Below are positions 16,649 through 25,184 of a stretch of DNA of 64,000 bases, in pieces (position 1 is the first letter of the stretch; each line of letters opens with the position of its first letter). Under the pieces are notes generated by a model. The model searched no databases. It worked only from the letters and a program-made list of their open reading frames with translations, and was not told the origin of the DNA. The stretch lies in the NCBI RefSeq assembly GCF_020421205.1, contig NZ_JAIZZH010000002.1:186001-250000 (forward strand), given 5' to 3'. The stretch is from Hymenobacter pini (GTDB lineage: Bacteria > Bacteroidota > Bacteroidia > Cytophagales > Hymenobacteraceae). Made by a program: the position numbers and the translations under genes.

Positions 16649-18436
16649 GTGCCTTTTCTACATTCCGCTCTGCTGCTGGCCGCCTTATCCCCAAATGTCC
16701 CAGCAGCGCCTGAGCCTCTCACAGCCCGCGAAACCCGCAACCTCTCGGCCCTCACCAGACTGGTAGGCGACGTGAAATACTTCTACCCCAACCGCCACAC
16801 GGGCCGCCTGAGCTGGGAAACGGTGCTGGTGCGCAGTATCCCGGCCGTGCGCCGGGCCCGCACCGATGCTGCCCTAGCCCGCACCCTCGACAGCCTACTG
16901 CGGCCTCTAGCACCAGAAATTCGGCTTAGTATAGTCAAGCCACCCGCATCCCCGACGCCCTTTTTACCGACAAGCGCGGGGCCCTACTACTTCTGGGAAC
17001 ACCACAGCCTGGGCCAGGATAAAACCGGGTTACCGGTAGTCCGGCTGATGCTGAAGCTAGCGGGCATTCCCTACGCCAGCACCATTCAGGCCACTTCTGG
17101 GCCGGTGGCCGACAGCCTGTTTTCCGGTACACACCAGTACTTCGAAGCGCTTACTGATTCCGTTCAGCTGACGTTACCACTGGTACTAACCAAAGCCCAG
17201 CACCAGCAGCGTCTTTCGGGCCGGCTAAAGCGGCGGGTCCGGCGGTTGTCGGCGGCTACGCCGGAGCAACGGCTAGCCACGGTGATGCTTACCTGGAACA
17301 TCATTCGGCATTTTTACCCCTACCGAGCGGTGCTGGAGCGGGCCCGGTGGGAAACCGCCCTGCCCGCTGCCCTGCAGCAAGCCGCCCAGGCTTCTACGGA
17401 GGCCGAACTGCTGGCGGCCTGCCGCACCCTGCTGGCCCATCTGCCCGACCGGCACGTGGCCATCGGTCCTAAAACCCGCACCGGCCTGCGCATCGTGGAC
17501 CCGCCCTGGGCATTGCAGCTGGCTTGGATAGAGGAGCAGGTAGTGGTGCGGCAGGTTCCGGCGGCGCTGCAGGCGGCGGTGGCCCAGGGCAGCGTCCTCA
17601 CGCACGTACACAACCGGCCGGTGGACCTGCTGCTCGACTCGCTGCAAACCCATATGCCGGCTACCTCTGCGGCTGTGGCCCGCCAGCTAGCCACCGAGCA
17701 GCTGCTTACGACTATTGCGGCAACAGCTCCCGTCGCCACTTTCACTTTCCGCGACTCCCTGGGCCGCAGTGCCAGTACCCAATGGATATTCCGGCAATTG
17801 CGGGGCAACTTCTACAACCAGGCCCCGCCCGTGCAGGAGCTGGCACCCGGGCTGGTGTACCTGGATGCGGCCCGGCTGCGCTACACCGATTTTCAACGTG
17901 CCCTGCCCCAGTTGCAGGCGGCCCGGGGCGTGGTAGTGGACCTGCGCCAGCGCCCCCACTACGACCTGCTGCGTATCCTGCCCCACTTCACTCAAACACC
18001 GTTACTGATGGACAGCCTGGCTATGCCGGTGCTGCGCCAACCGGCTTTTCAGCACGCTGATTTCGCGGGGGAGAAATCAGCCTGGAAAAGCCCGCAGTTG
18101 CCGTTGGTTGCTGCGCCCAAAGTGTTTCTGATTGGTCAGCATACCTACAGCTACGGCGAAACCATTACCGAGCTGGTGCGGCGCTACCAACTTGGCCAGC
18201 TGCTGGGCCAAACTACCGGCGGTGCCAACGGGGAAATGAATTTTGCGGCCATCGGGCGGGCTTATCTGTTGAGCTGGACCGGGCGGCGGGTGGTGAGCCG
18301 TAGTGGCTCCTACCAGGGCCAGGGCATTGCGCCCGACGAAGTGGTCATGCCCACGCTCCGTCAGGTAGCCGCCGGGCGTGATGCGGAAATAGAGCGGGCC
18401 GTGGAGCTGCTGCAGAAGAACCGACGGGCCAATTGA
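16649..18436 (+). CDS. S41 family peptidase (C-terminal processing protease-like)
   Basis: 595 residues from a GTG at 16649. A hydrophobic N-terminus (LHSALLLAALSPNVPAAP) suggests export. The N-terminal domain includes RLVGDVKYFYPNR and LTWNIIRHFYPYR, typical of Bacteroidota S41 proteins. The C-terminal peptidase domain has FLIGQHTYSYGETI with probable nucleophile S501, followed by QTTGGANGE. The usual PDZ segment is poorly conserved. It probably acts in the periplasm on misfolded or tagged proteins. It is monocistronic and divergent from the metalloprotease. The catalytic Lys was not pinned down. Confidence 0.82.
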   Translation: MPFLHSALLLAALSPNVPAAPEPLTARETRNLSALTRLVGDVKYFYPNRHTGRLSWETVLVRSIPAVRRARTDAALARTLDSLLRPLAPEIRLSIVKPPASPTPFLPTSAGPYYFWEHHSLGQDKTGLPVVRLMLKLAGIPYASTIQATSGPVADSLFSGTHQYFEALTDSVQLTLPLVLTKAQHQQRLSGRLKRRVRRLSAATPEQRLATVMLTWNIIRHFYPYRAVLERARWETALPAALQQAAQASTEAELLAACRTLLAHLPDRHVAIGPKTRTGLRIVDPPWALQLAWIEEQVVVRQVPAALQAAVAQGSVLTHVHNRPVDLLLDSLQTHMPATSAAVARQLATEQLLTTIAATAPVATFTFRDSLGRSASTQWIFRQLRGNFYNQAPPVQELAPGLVYLDAARLRYTDFQRALPQLQAARGVVVDLRQRPHYDLLRILPHFTQTPLLMDSLAMPVLRQPAFQHADFAGEKSAWKSPQLPLVAAPKVFLIGQHTYSYGETITELVRRYQLGQLLGQTTGGANGEMNFAAIGRAYLLSWTGRRVVSRSGSYQGQGIAPDEVVMPTLRQVAAGRDAEIERAVELLQKNRRAN

Positions 18437-18562
18437 GATTTTGCGGGTAGTCGTTGTAAAGCCACAACGGAGGAGTTTGAGACTTTTGGCAGGTTCAGCG
18501 GTTATCTACCATGGGCATCTTCGGAAAGCCCGGGCGTACCTCTCACCTCCTACCTCCCTTCC

Positions 18563-19426
18563 ATGACGACTACCAACAGCACCTCTCCCGCCAAAACCTT
18601 CACCCTGGGCAACGACCTAACCGTGAACCGCATGGGCTACGGCGCCATGCGCATCACCGGCGAGGGTATCTGGGGCCCACCCCAGGACCACGCCGAATCT
18701 ATCCGGGTGTTGCGGCGCGCCGTGGAGCTGGGCATCAACTTCATTGACACCGCCGACAGCTACGGCCCGAACGTATCGGAGGAGCTCATTGCCGAGGCCC
18801 TGCACCCTTACCCGGCTGGCCTGGTCATTGGCACCAAGGGCGGACTACTGCGCACCGGCCCCAATCAGTGGCCCATTGATGCCAGCCCCAAACACCTGCG
18901 CGAAGCCCTGGAAGGCAGCCTAAAGCGCCTGAAACTGGAACAAATCGACCTGTACCAACTCCACCGCGTTGACCCGAACGTGCCGTTCGAGCAGACCCTG
19001 GAGTTTCTGCAGCAAGCCCAACAGCAAGGCAAAATCAAGCACATCGGCCTCTCTGAAGTAACTGTGGAACAGATTCAGCAGGCCCAGCAAGTGGTGCCGG
19101 TGGTATCGGTGCAGAACATGTACAGCGTGGACAACCGCAAGTGGGAAGATGAACTAACCTACTGCGAACAAAACGGTCTGGCCTTCATTCCATGGTATCC
19201 GCTGGCTGGCGGCAACCAGGAGGCCCTCAGCAAACTCACCGAAATCGGGCAGCGCCACAACGCCAGCACTCAGCAGGTGGCCCTGGCCTGGCTACTGCAC
19301 CGCTCCCCCAACATCCTGCTGATTCCGGGTACATCCAACGTAAAGCACTTGGAAGAAAACGTGCAAGCCACATCCATTCAGCTTACTGCGGAAGATATGG
19401 AAGCCTTGAACAAACTAGGCAAGTAA
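18563..19426 (+). CDS. Aldo/keto reductase (YdbC/PLDH-like)
   Basis: 287 residues. It is a TIM-barrel NADPH-dependent reductase with the full catalytic tetrad: D62 and Y67 in IDTADSYG, K92 in IGTKGG, and H134 in YQLHRVD. The ending AWLLHRSPNILLIPGTSNVKHLEENV is typical of the subfamily related to E. coli YdbC. It is cytoplasmic and reduces aldehydes or ketones; the physiological substrate is unknown. This is the first of four aldo/keto reductases in the window. It stands alone, followed by a palindromic repeat. The 126-bp leader before it shows no clear promoter. Confidence 0.9.
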   Translation: MTTTNSTSPAKTFTLGNDLTVNRMGYGAMRITGEGIWGPPQDHAESIRVLRRAVELGINFIDTADSYGPNVSEELIAEALHPYPAGLVIGTKGGLLRTGPNQWPIDASPKHLREALEGSLKRLKLEQIDLYQLHRVDPNVPFEQTLEFLQQAQQQGKIKHIGLSEVTVEQIQQAQQVVPVVSVQNMYSVDNRKWEDELTYCEQNGLAFIPWYPLAGGNQEALSKLTEIGQRHNASTQQVALAWLLHRSPNILLIPGTSNVKHLEENVQATSIQLTAEDMEALNKLGK

Positions 19427-19453
19427 CTTTCGCTTATTGATTTTGATAGAACG

Positions 19454-19549
19454 GTCATTCCGAGCGAAGCCGAGGACTCTCGCGTGCTGACGTGAGGATT
19501 ACAACCACAACGTCAGCACGCGAGAGTCCTCGGCTTCGCTCGGAATGAC
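19454..19549. repeat. Palindromic repeat, GTCATTCCGAGC family
   Basis: Left arm GTCATTCCGAGCGAAGCCGA then GGACTCTCGCGTGCTGACGT pairs almost perfectly with the right arm that ends CTTCGCTCGGAATGAC. Flanking AGAAC and GTTCT are also complementary. It separates an aldo/keto reductase from the DUF1810 gene and ends 4 bp before a good TAnnTTTG promoter element. Confidence 0.85.
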
Positions 19550-19553
19550 GTTC

Positions 19554-19561
19554 TAGGTTTG
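19554..19561 (+). promoter_or_regulatory. TAnnTTTG -7 promoter element for the DUF1810 gene
   Basis: TAGGTTTG matches the Bacteroidota -7 consensus exactly and lies 24 bp before the ATG at 19586. It abuts the preceding palindromic repeat, which would insulate it from the upstream gene. No convincing -33 element was seen; that region is the repeat arm. Confidence 0.5.
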
Positions 19562-19585
19562 TTCCGACGCTAAACCTTCTCCACT

Positions 19586-20017
19586 ATGCCCCAGCCACCT
19601 AACCTGCAACGTTTCCTCGACGCCCAGCAGCGCGACTACGCTACCGCCCTGGGCGAAATCAAGGGCGGGCGTAAGCGCAGCCATTGGATGTGGTACATTT
19701 TCCCGCAGGTGCAGGGGCTGGGTTACAGCGAAACGGCCCGGTTTTACGCCATTCAAAGCCAACAAGAGGCCCAGGCCTACCTGCAACACCCGGTACTGGG
19801 GCCACGCCTGCAGGAAATCAGCGCGGCGCTGCTGACTTTGGAAAGCAACGACGCCACCCGCATCATGGGCAGCCCGGATGATGTAAAATTGAAGTCGTCG
19901 ATGACGCTTTTTGCCGCGCTGGAAAACACCAACCCGGTTTTTCAGCGGGTGCTGGATAAGTTTTTCGACAGTGAGCAGGACACAAAAACACTACAAATTC
20001 TGAGGCAGAATCCGTAG
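19586..20017 (+). CDS. DUF1810 family protein
   Basis: 143 residues. The signature SHWMWYIFPQVQGLG (about residues 32-46) and the following YAIQSQQEAQAYLQHPVLGPRL are diagnostic of DUF1810, a small all-helical cytoplasmic family found widely in bacteria and fungi. Its function is not established. It is a single gene flanked by palindromic repeats on both sides, with its own TAnnTTTG promoter element. The length is close to the family norm and no residues appear missing. Confidence 0.9.
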   Translation: MPQPPNLQRFLDAQQRDYATALGEIKGGRKRSHWMWYIFPQVQGLGYSETARFYAIQSQQEAQAYLQHPVLGPRLQEISAALLTLESNDATRIMGSPDDVKLKSSMTLFAALENTNPVFQRVLDKFFDSEQDTKTLQILRQNP

Positions 20018-20037
20018 CAACCAACGCCATAATACCA

Positions 20038-20120
20038 CCTGTCATTCCGAACGAAGGGAGGAATCTGGATTAACTGTTTGCAGGCTAACTCAGATTCCTC
20101 CCTTCGTTCGGAATGACAGG
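20038..20120. repeat. Palindromic repeat between convergent genes
   Basis: CCTGTCATTCCGAACGAAGG then GAGGAATCTG pairs with CAGATTCCTCCCTTCGTTCG then GAATGACAGG. It lies between the DUF1810 gene and the converging YghZ-like gene, ending 2 bp from the latter's stop codon, so it probably acts as a bidirectional terminator. It is a shorter relative of the GTCATTCCGAGC family, without the GCGTGCTGA core. Confidence 0.8.
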
Positions 20121-20121
20121 T

Positions 20122-21114
20122 TTAGGGCTTCAACACCGCTTCAATCTGCGCCAATTCTTCGGCGCTGAATTGCAGGTTGTCCAGGCAGCGCAGCGAATCG
20201 GTGAGTTGCTCAGGCTTGCTAGCCCCGATGAGCACGGAAGTAATCCGCTCGTCGCGCAGAATCCAGTTTAGGGCCATTTGAGCCAGACTTTGGCCGCGCT
20301 GCTGGGCTAGCTCATTCAGCTGCTGCACTTGCCGCAGGCGCTCAGGCGTAAGCTGGGTTTCGGTGAGGAAGCCTACCCCTTTGGCCACGCGTGAATCCTC
20401 GGGAATACCGTGCAGGTACTTGTTGGTGAGCAGGCCCTGGGCCAGGGGTGAAAACGGGATGCAGCCCACGCCTTCCTCGCCCAGTAAGTCCAGCAAGCCA
20501 TCTTCCACCCAGCGCTCAAACATGGAGTATTTGGGCTGGTGAATCAGGCAGGGCGTACCCAGCTCCCGCAGAATCCGGATGGCCTCGGCGGCTTCCCGGG
20601 GCTGGTAGTTGCTAATGCCCACGTACAGCGCCTTGCCCTGGCGCACCACGTGGTCGAGGGCCAACATGGTTTCCTCCAGGGGCGTATCCGGGTCGGGGCG
20701 GTGGGAGTAGAAGATATCCACGTAGTCCAGCCGCATGCGCCGGAGGCTCTGGTCGAGGCTGGAGATGAGGTATTTGCGGGAACCCCACTCGCCGTAGGGA
20801 CCTTCCCACATGTGGTAGCCGGCCTTGGTGGAGATGATCAGTTCGTCGCGGTAGCCCCGGAAATCTTCTTTCAGGATGCGGCCAAAGTTGGTTTCGGCCG
20901 AGCCGGGCGGGGGGCCGTAGTTGTTGGCCAAATCGAAGTGGGTGACGCCACTGTCGAAGGCGCGGTGCAGGATGGCCCGGAAGTTCTGGAGCACGTCCAC
21001 GTCGCCGAAGTTGTGCCAGAGGCCTAAGGACACGGCCGGCAGTTTCAGGCCGCTGCGCCCGCAGCGGCGGTAAGGCATATCGGCGTAGCGACCGGGGTTG
21101 GGTTGGTAGGGCAT
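20122..21114 (-). CDS. gpr: L-glyceraldehyde 3-phosphate reductase / aldo-keto reductase YghZ-like
   Basis: 330 residues, closely resembling E. coli YghZ (Gpr) along its whole length: YRRCGRSGLKLPAVSLGLWH, FDLANNYGPPPGSAE, IISTKAGY, SHRPD and IPFSPLAQGLLTNKYL. The tetrad is D61, Y66, K97 and H138. YghZ reduces L-glyceraldehyde 3-phosphate and methylglyoxal with NADPH in the cytoplasm, so a detoxification role is likely. An AraC-type regulator is encoded divergently 152 bp away and may control it. A possible promoter element TACTTACG lies about 30 bp before the start, imperfect against TAnnTTTG. Confidence 0.9.
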   Translation of the reverse strand: MPYQPNPGRYADMPYRRCGRSGLKLPAVSLGLWHNFGDVDVLQNFRAILHRAFDSGVTHFDLANNYGPPPGSAETNFGRILKEDFRGYRDELIISTKAGYHMWEGPYGEWGSRKYLISSLDQSLRRMRLDYVDIFYSHRPDPDTPLEETMLALDHVVRQGKALYVGISNYQPREAAEAIRILRELGTPCLIHQPKYSMFERWVEDGLLDLLGEEGVGCIPFSPLAQGLLTNKYLHGIPEDSRVAKGVGFLTETQLTPERLRQVQQLNELAQQRGQSLAQMALNWILRDERITSVLIGASKPEQLTDSLRCLDNLQFSAEELAQIEAVLKP

Positions 21115-21266
21115 GTTGGGAAGGAAGTTGAATTGGAGCCGTAAGTACGCAGGAAGCCCCGGAAAGCAAGCTCAGCCGCAGCCATTTTTCGCCTGGCCTC
21201 CCTTACTTTTCCGGTGTTTTACCTCATACGTGGCCCTATTTCTACCTCTGTCTTCCTTCACTAACC

Positions 21267-22136
21267 ATGAGTACTCTGATTCCTACCTACCGGCTGCAGG
21301 AGTTTTCTCATTCCGGCGCCGCCTCGGCAGAGGTGTTTTTTCTGGATGAACACTCCCACACCACCGGGCCGCCCCTGGGCGTGCCGTACCGGGGCAATTA
21401 CTACAAAATCGGGATGTGCCTGCGCGGCACGGCGGAGCTAAAAGCCAACCTGGAAACCTACCGCATCGAGCCGGGCAGCCTGATGCTCATCACTCCCCAC
21501 ATTATCAAGGAGTGGACCTCCTTCTCCGCTGACCACGACAGCCTATCGGTCTTTTTCACGCCCGAGTTCATCACCACCCGCAACCATATTCCGGTCGACA
21601 ATTTCCAGTTCCTGGAGACAATTGCCCACCACGTACTGCCCCTCCCGGCGGCCGAGGCAGCCAGCATTACTGCTTCCATGCGCCTGTTGCAGCAGAAATT
21701 TCAGGCCCCGCACCCCTACCGCAACCAGGTTATCAAGAGCCTCATCAACAGCCTGCTCTACGAAGTGGTGGGCCTCTACGATCAGCAACACGCGGCATTG
21801 CAAGCCACCCAGACGCGCAGTCAGCAGCTCACCGCTGAGTTCAAGTGGCTGGTAAACACACACTGTACCACTGAGCGGAGCGTGCAGTTCTACGCCGGCC
21901 GCCTCTGCATCACGCCCAAGCACCTCACCGAAACCGTGAAGCAGACCACCGGCAAAACCGCCGGCGAGTGGATTGAGGAGGCCGTAATGCTGGAAGCCAA
22001 AGCTCTGCTGCAACACGGGCAGCTCACCGTTGCCCAGGTAGCCGACCTATTGCACTTCGCCGACCAATCCGCCTTCAGCCGGTTTTTCCGCAACAGCCTC
22101 GGCCTTTCGCCCACTGCCTTCAAGCAGACCGGATAG
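21267..22136 (+). CDS. AraC-family transcriptional regulator
   Basis: 289 residues. The N-terminal 150 residues form a cupin-like sensor domain (RGNYYKIGMCLRGTAELK, IEPGSLMLITPHIIKEW). The C-terminal 100 residues contain the two helix-turn-helix motifs, ending LHFADQSAFSRFFRNSLGLSPTAFK, typical for AraC/XylS. It lies divergent from the YghZ-like reductase, with a shared 152-bp control region, and is likely its regulator. Two other oxidoreductase genes in the window are also next to AraC genes. The effector is unknown. Confidence 0.9.
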   Translation: MSTLIPTYRLQEFSHSGAASAEVFFLDEHSHTTGPPLGVPYRGNYYKIGMCLRGTAELKANLETYRIEPGSLMLITPHIIKEWTSFSADHDSLSVFFTPEFITTRNHIPVDNFQFLETIAHHVLPLPAAEAASITASMRLLQQKFQAPHPYRNQVIKSLINSLLYEVVGLYDQQHAALQATQTRSQQLTAEFKWLVNTHCTTERSVQFYAGRLCITPKHLTETVKQTTGKTAGEWIEEAVMLEAKALLQHGQLTVAQVADLLHFADQSAFSRFFRNSLGLSPTAFKQTG

Positions 22137-22210
22137 GATTTTGAGGAAAAACCTTCGTGTTAGGCTTTTTGTAGCGCCTTCGTACTTATAGTTTCACTAA
22201 ATCAGTAGTC

Positions 22211-22573
22211 ATGTCGACTTACCTCTCTATGCCGGAATTAGTAGCCCGAATTCATCTTGGCAATGAGGTTGAACAATGGCTTTCACATGAGAAGAATGTA
22301 GAATATACCTTGATAAGGTGGTTGGTAATTGGCAGAGAAAAAGGCCGAATTGCCGTTACCTATCATGAGTCGCTCGATGAAGGTGATGAAGATTCTAGTG
22401 ATGTCTACGAATTTTCAGCGCTTGACCCAGAAAACACTCCGTATGGCGTCACACATGGGTTTGACTCAGTAGAGAAAGCGCTTGATTTCGCTACTACAAC
22501 TTATGGAGCCTCAAATAATAAATTCGTGGCGGGTGGGATGATTCAGGAAGAGTACGTTAAGAATCTGCTGTAA
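22211..22573 (+). CDS. Hypothetical protein, AT-richer orphan
   Basis: 120 residues, acidic and soluble, with YTLIRWLVIGREKGRIAVTYHES and a Glu/Asp-rich segment (LDEGDEDSSDVYEF) followed by FDSVEKALDFATTTYGASNNKFV. No known family was recognised. Base composition and codon use are markedly more AT-rich than the neighbouring AraC and NmrA-like genes. Size and isolation are like orphan immunity genes, for which there is no direct evidence. The ATG at 22211 is the only reasonable start. Confidence 0.6.
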   Translation: MSTYLSMPELVARIHLGNEVEQWLSHEKNVEYTLIRWLVIGREKGRIAVTYHESLDEGDEDSSDVYEFSALDPENTPYGVTHGFDSVEKALDFATTTYGASNNKFVAGGMIQEEYVKNLL

Positions 22574-22593
22574 GTAGATTAGCCCTGATACCT

Positions 22594-22615
22594 CAACGAA
22601 GCGGGAGAGATACTT
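22594..22615. repeat. Degraded half copy of the GAAGCGGTAGAGATGCTT repeat
   Basis: CAACGAAGCGGGAGAGATAC then TT matches the right half of the GTCATGCTGAGC-family repeats (compare 39421-39442) with two or three changes. The partner arm is absent. The remaining spacer up to 22808 holds no gene that I can support. Confidence 0.5.
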
Positions 22616-22807
22616 GGGCTTAGTTGTTGCTACTTGTACTCACCAGCAATACTCTTTCCGCCTTATTGCCCAATCTTCCCGCCTTTTGGCTATAGGTACG
22701 AGGCCGCCGGCCGGCCACCTTTGCAGCACCTGCTTCCCGCCATTCTTAGAGGAAGCCGGAATCGGTGTCGGCGCTGGCCGCTTTTGTATCCTAACCCATC
22801 TAGCAGT

Positions 22808-23668
22808 ATGATTCTAATAACCGGCGCTACCGGCCACATTGGCGCGGCCGTACTCAACCAACTCCTGCGAATTGCCGCTCCCGGCCAAGTGGCTGGTTTG
22901 GTGCGCGACGAAGCCAAAGCTGCCCGCCTCAAGGCGCAGGGCGTGCAACTCCGGGTGGGCGACTACCGCGACCCGGCCTCTCTGGAGCGCGCCATGCAAG
23001 GCATTAGCAAGGTGCTCCTGGTTTCCGGCGGGGCCGACGAGGATGGCCTACAACAGCATTACAACGTAGTAGATGCCGCCAAAAAAGCCGGCGTAAGCTG
23101 CCTGGCTTATACCGGCCGGGCCCTGCATAATCCTGCCACCCTGGCCAATGAACTGATGATGCGCCACTTCCAGACGGAGGACTACATTCGGGCCAGCGGC
23201 GTGCCCTACATCCTGTTTCGTAATATTCTGTACATGGATACGCTGCCGCAGTTTGTGGGGCCGCAGGTATTGGAGCAGGGCATTCAGCTGCCGGCCGGGC
23301 CGGGCCGCGTGGCGTTTGCCCTCCGCCAGGAAATGGGCGAGGCCATTGCCAACGTGCTGGCCGACAGCCGCTGCGACAACCGCATCTTCACCTTCACTGG
23401 TACCACCACCTATTCATTCGCCGATGTTGCCGCGGCTCTCAGCGAGTTATCGGGCCGGAAAGTGGAGTACACGCCCATCGAGGAAGCGGCGTTTGCCGCG
23501 CGGCTGCAGGCCCAAGGACTACCCCCTGCAGTAATTCAGCGCATCAGTGGCTTCCTCATCGACATTAAAAACGGGCAGGAAGCAACTGTCAGTGCTGACC
23601 TGGCCGACTGGCTGGGGCGCCCGCCTACTCCGCTGAAAGCAGGTGTACAAGGTATTTTCAACTTGTAG
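22808..23668 (+). CDS. NmrA-like NAD(P)-binding oxidoreductase (QorB-like SDR)
   Basis: 286 residues from the ATG at 22808; the frame is open to 22634, but the Rossmann motif GATGHIG (residues 6-12) fits a start here. Strands and helices of an atypical SDR follow, with VLLVSGGADEDGLQQHYNVVDAA and IRASGVPYILFRNILYMD, typical of NmrA/QorB. The active-site tyrosine motif is reduced (LAYTGRAL), as in NmrA-like members. It probably binds NADPH and acts as a quinone reductase or redox sensor in the cytoplasm. No operon partner is evident. Confidence 0.85.
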   Translation: MILITGATGHIGAAVLNQLLRIAAPGQVAGLVRDEAKAARLKAQGVQLRVGDYRDPASLERAMQGISKVLLVSGGADEDGLQQHYNVVDAAKKAGVSCLAYTGRALHNPATLANELMMRHFQTEDYIRASGVPYILFRNILYMDTLPQFVGPQVLEQGIQLPAGPGRVAFALRQEMGEAIANVLADSRCDNRIFTFTGTTTYSFADVAAALSELSGRKVEYTPIEEAAFAARLQAQGLPPAVIQRISGFLIDIKNGQEATVSADLADWLGRPPTPLKAGVQGIFNL

Positions 23669-23680
23669 ACCCCATTTTCG

Positions 23681-23713
23681 AAGCAAGCCTGACGTGTTGG
23701 TTGGGCTTGTTTG
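23681..23713 (+). terminator. Possible terminator after the NmrA-like gene
   Basis: AAGCAAGCC and GGCTTGTTT can pair with one mismatch, 12 bp after the stop. The T-run is weak (TTGTTTGCGTTT), so confidence is low. Confidence 0.35.
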
Positions 23714-23809
23714 CGTTTGGGGAATGGGCTGGAATGGCTGATAAGCTCCATATTGCCGCGCAATAATCTACGCCTACACTGCCGCAACTCCTTCCACTCC
23801 CGACGAAAG

Positions 23810-24184
23810 ATGATGTCCCCACAAATCCGCTCCCTCCGCCCCTTTATTGGGTCCAAAGATTTTGCGGTTTCGCGCCGCTTCTATAGCGCCTTTGGCTTCA
23901 CCGAAACGGTAATAACCCCAGCCATGTCCCTGTTTACGATGGAAGGTGTGAGTTTCTACCTGCAGAATTACTACGCGGCTGAGTGGGTAGATAATACCAT
24001 GCTGTTTCTGGAAGTGGAAGATGTGGAGCAATACTGGCAGCAGCTGACGGCCCTGGACCTGCCCGGCCAATTTCCCGGCGTGAAACTGCTGCCTATCCGG
24101 CACGAGGATTGGGGCAAAGAATGCTTCGTGCACGACCCCTCCGGCGTACTCTGGCACATCGGCGAGTTTAATAAAGGGCAATAA
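23810..24184 (+). CDS. VOC (glyoxalase/bleomycin resistance) family protein
   Basis: 124 residues from the ATG at 23810; the ATG at 23813 is equally possible. The vicinal-oxygen-chelate pattern is clear: RPFIGSKDFAVSRRFYSAFGF at the start, MLFLEVEDVEQYWQQL in the middle and CFVHDPSGVLWHIGEF at the end. The metal ligands are not all obvious, so it may bind a small molecule rather than catalyse a reaction. It is cytoplasmic, monocistronic and followed by a palindromic repeat. The gene lies among other small detoxification-type enzymes. Confidence 0.85.
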   Translation: MMSPQIRSLRPFIGSKDFAVSRRFYSAFGFTETVITPAMSLFTMEGVSFYLQNYYAAEWVDNTMLFLEVEDVEQYWQQLTALDLPGQFPGVKLLPIRHEDWGKECFVHDPSGVLWHIGEFNKGQ

Positions 24185-24203
24185 GCCTGTAAACGCCTAA
24201 ACC

Positions 24204-24293
24204 GTCATGCTGAGCTTGTCGAAGCATCACTACCGCTTTGCCTGAAGATTGCTCAACGAAGCGGTAGTGATGCTTCGACAAGCTCAGCATGAC
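24204..24293. repeat. Palindromic repeat, GTCATGCTGAGC family
   Basis: GTCATGCTGAGCTTGTCGAA then GCATCACTACCGCTT is matched by the inverted GAAGCGGTAGTGATGCTTCG then ACAAGCTCAGCATGAC. The central CGTTGA/TCAACG also relates to other copies. It lies between the VOC and cupin genes and could terminate the former. Confidence 0.85.
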
Positions 24294-24336
24294 CGATCGT
24301 AGAGTTAATACTGACTTTCCGAATAGAAATCCACCC

Positions 24337-24825
24337 ATGCCTGCCCAAGACATTATTCGTGACCTGCAACTGCTGCCCCACCCCGAGGGCGGCTACTACC
24401 GGGAAACCTACCGCTCCGCTCAAACCCTAACTACCGCCGAGGGCCAGTCCCGCAGCGTCAGTACGGCCATCTACTACCTGCTCGAAAACGAGGACAAATC
24501 CCACTTCCACCGCATCAAGTCCGATGAGTTGTGGTTTTTTCACCAGGGCCAGGCGCTGGAAATCGTCCTGCTTACTCCTGGCCAGCCCACCCGCCTCACT
24601 CTCGGCCCCGACTTTGCCGCGGGTGAGCTGCCCCAGGCCGTTATTCCGGCGGGCGTGTGGTTTGCGGCCCAAGTAAAGCACCGCCCTGGCTACGGCCTCG
24701 TCAGCTGCACCGTGGCCCCCGGCTTCGATTTCGCCGATTTTGAACTGGCTGAACGGGCCGCGCTGCTGCAGGAGTTTCCGCAGGCCGCGGAGGTGGTGGA
24801 GCAGTTTACGAAGGCGGCACAGTAG
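24337..24825 (+). CDS. Cupin domain-containing protein, DUF985 family
   Basis: 162 residues from the ATG at 24337 (frame open to 24289, inside a repeat). LLPHPEGGYYRETYRS, STAIYYLL, SHFHRIKSDELWFFHQG and VAPGFDFADFEL are the conserved blocks of DUF985, a cupin family. SHFH and the later H/E residues probably bind a metal; the reaction is not known, though related proteins were linked to sugar epimerase-like folds. It is cytoplasmic. A second, truncated DUF985 C-terminus lies at 33191-33259, on the far side of the exporter module. Confidence 0.88.
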   Translation: MPAQDIIRDLQLLPHPEGGYYRETYRSAQTLTTAEGQSRSVSTAIYYLLENEDKSHFHRIKSDELWFFHQGQALEIVLLTPGQPTRLTLGPDFAAGELPQAVIPAGVWFAAQVKHRPGYGLVSCTVAPGFDFADFELAERAALLQEFPQAAEVVEQFTKAAQ

Positions 24826-24830
24826 TGCCG

Positions 24831-24870
24831 TTATGCTGAGCTTGCTGAAGCATCTCTGCCGCTTCGTTGA
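24831..24870. repeat. Half copy of the GTCATGCTGAGC-family repeat
   Basis: TTATGCTGAGCTTGCTGAAG followed by CATCTCTGCCGCTTCGTTGA matches the left arm of the repeat at 24204. The right arm is missing: after the loop the sequence runs into the leader of the 24912 gene. This could mark a breakpoint of an insertion or deletion. Confidence 0.7.
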
Positions 24871-24911
24871 ATACTCGGCAAACCATTGACAAGCACTACA
24901 TCTTCTCCTGT

Positions 24912-25184
24912 ATGAACGAGGTTTGGGTATTCCACGGAGCCGGCAGCCGTTTCACCAGCGGCGTATTCACATACCGACAACAAGCTGAAGAGTTCATTCA
25001 GCAGTATCAGCTGAGTGGTATACTGACCAAACATCCTTTAGGAATCAGCGCCTACGATTGGGCTCAACAACAAGAACTCTTTCAGCCAACCAAGCCAGAA
25101 CAATACTCTACGGGCTTCATCCAGCGTTTCACATCGACCAGCCAGGAGCATTATCATTATGGGGATGGGAAGCATGATACATAA
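24912..25184 (+). CDS. Small hypothetical protein (DUF7710-like)
   Basis: 90 residues from the ATG at 24912; an earlier in-frame start at 24867 lies in the repeat. The protein starts VWVFHGAGSRFTSGVFTYRQ and ends FIQRFTSTSQEHYHYGDG, a pattern I recall from a small uncharacterised family named DUF7710, though the name needs checking. It is soluble and AT-richer than the neighbours. The next gene starts inside its 3' end, so the two are translationally coupled. Immunity-like function is possible but unproven. Confidence 0.65.
   Translation: MNEVWVFHGAGSRFTSGVFTYRQQAEEFIQQYQLSGILTKHPLGISAYDWAQQQELFQPTKPEQYSTGFIQRFTSTSQEHYHYGDGKHDT

Noticed and set aside
21115..21266. AraC operator in the YghZ/AraC divergent region
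   Set aside because: I searched for direct repeats typical of AraC sites and saw none convincing by eye.
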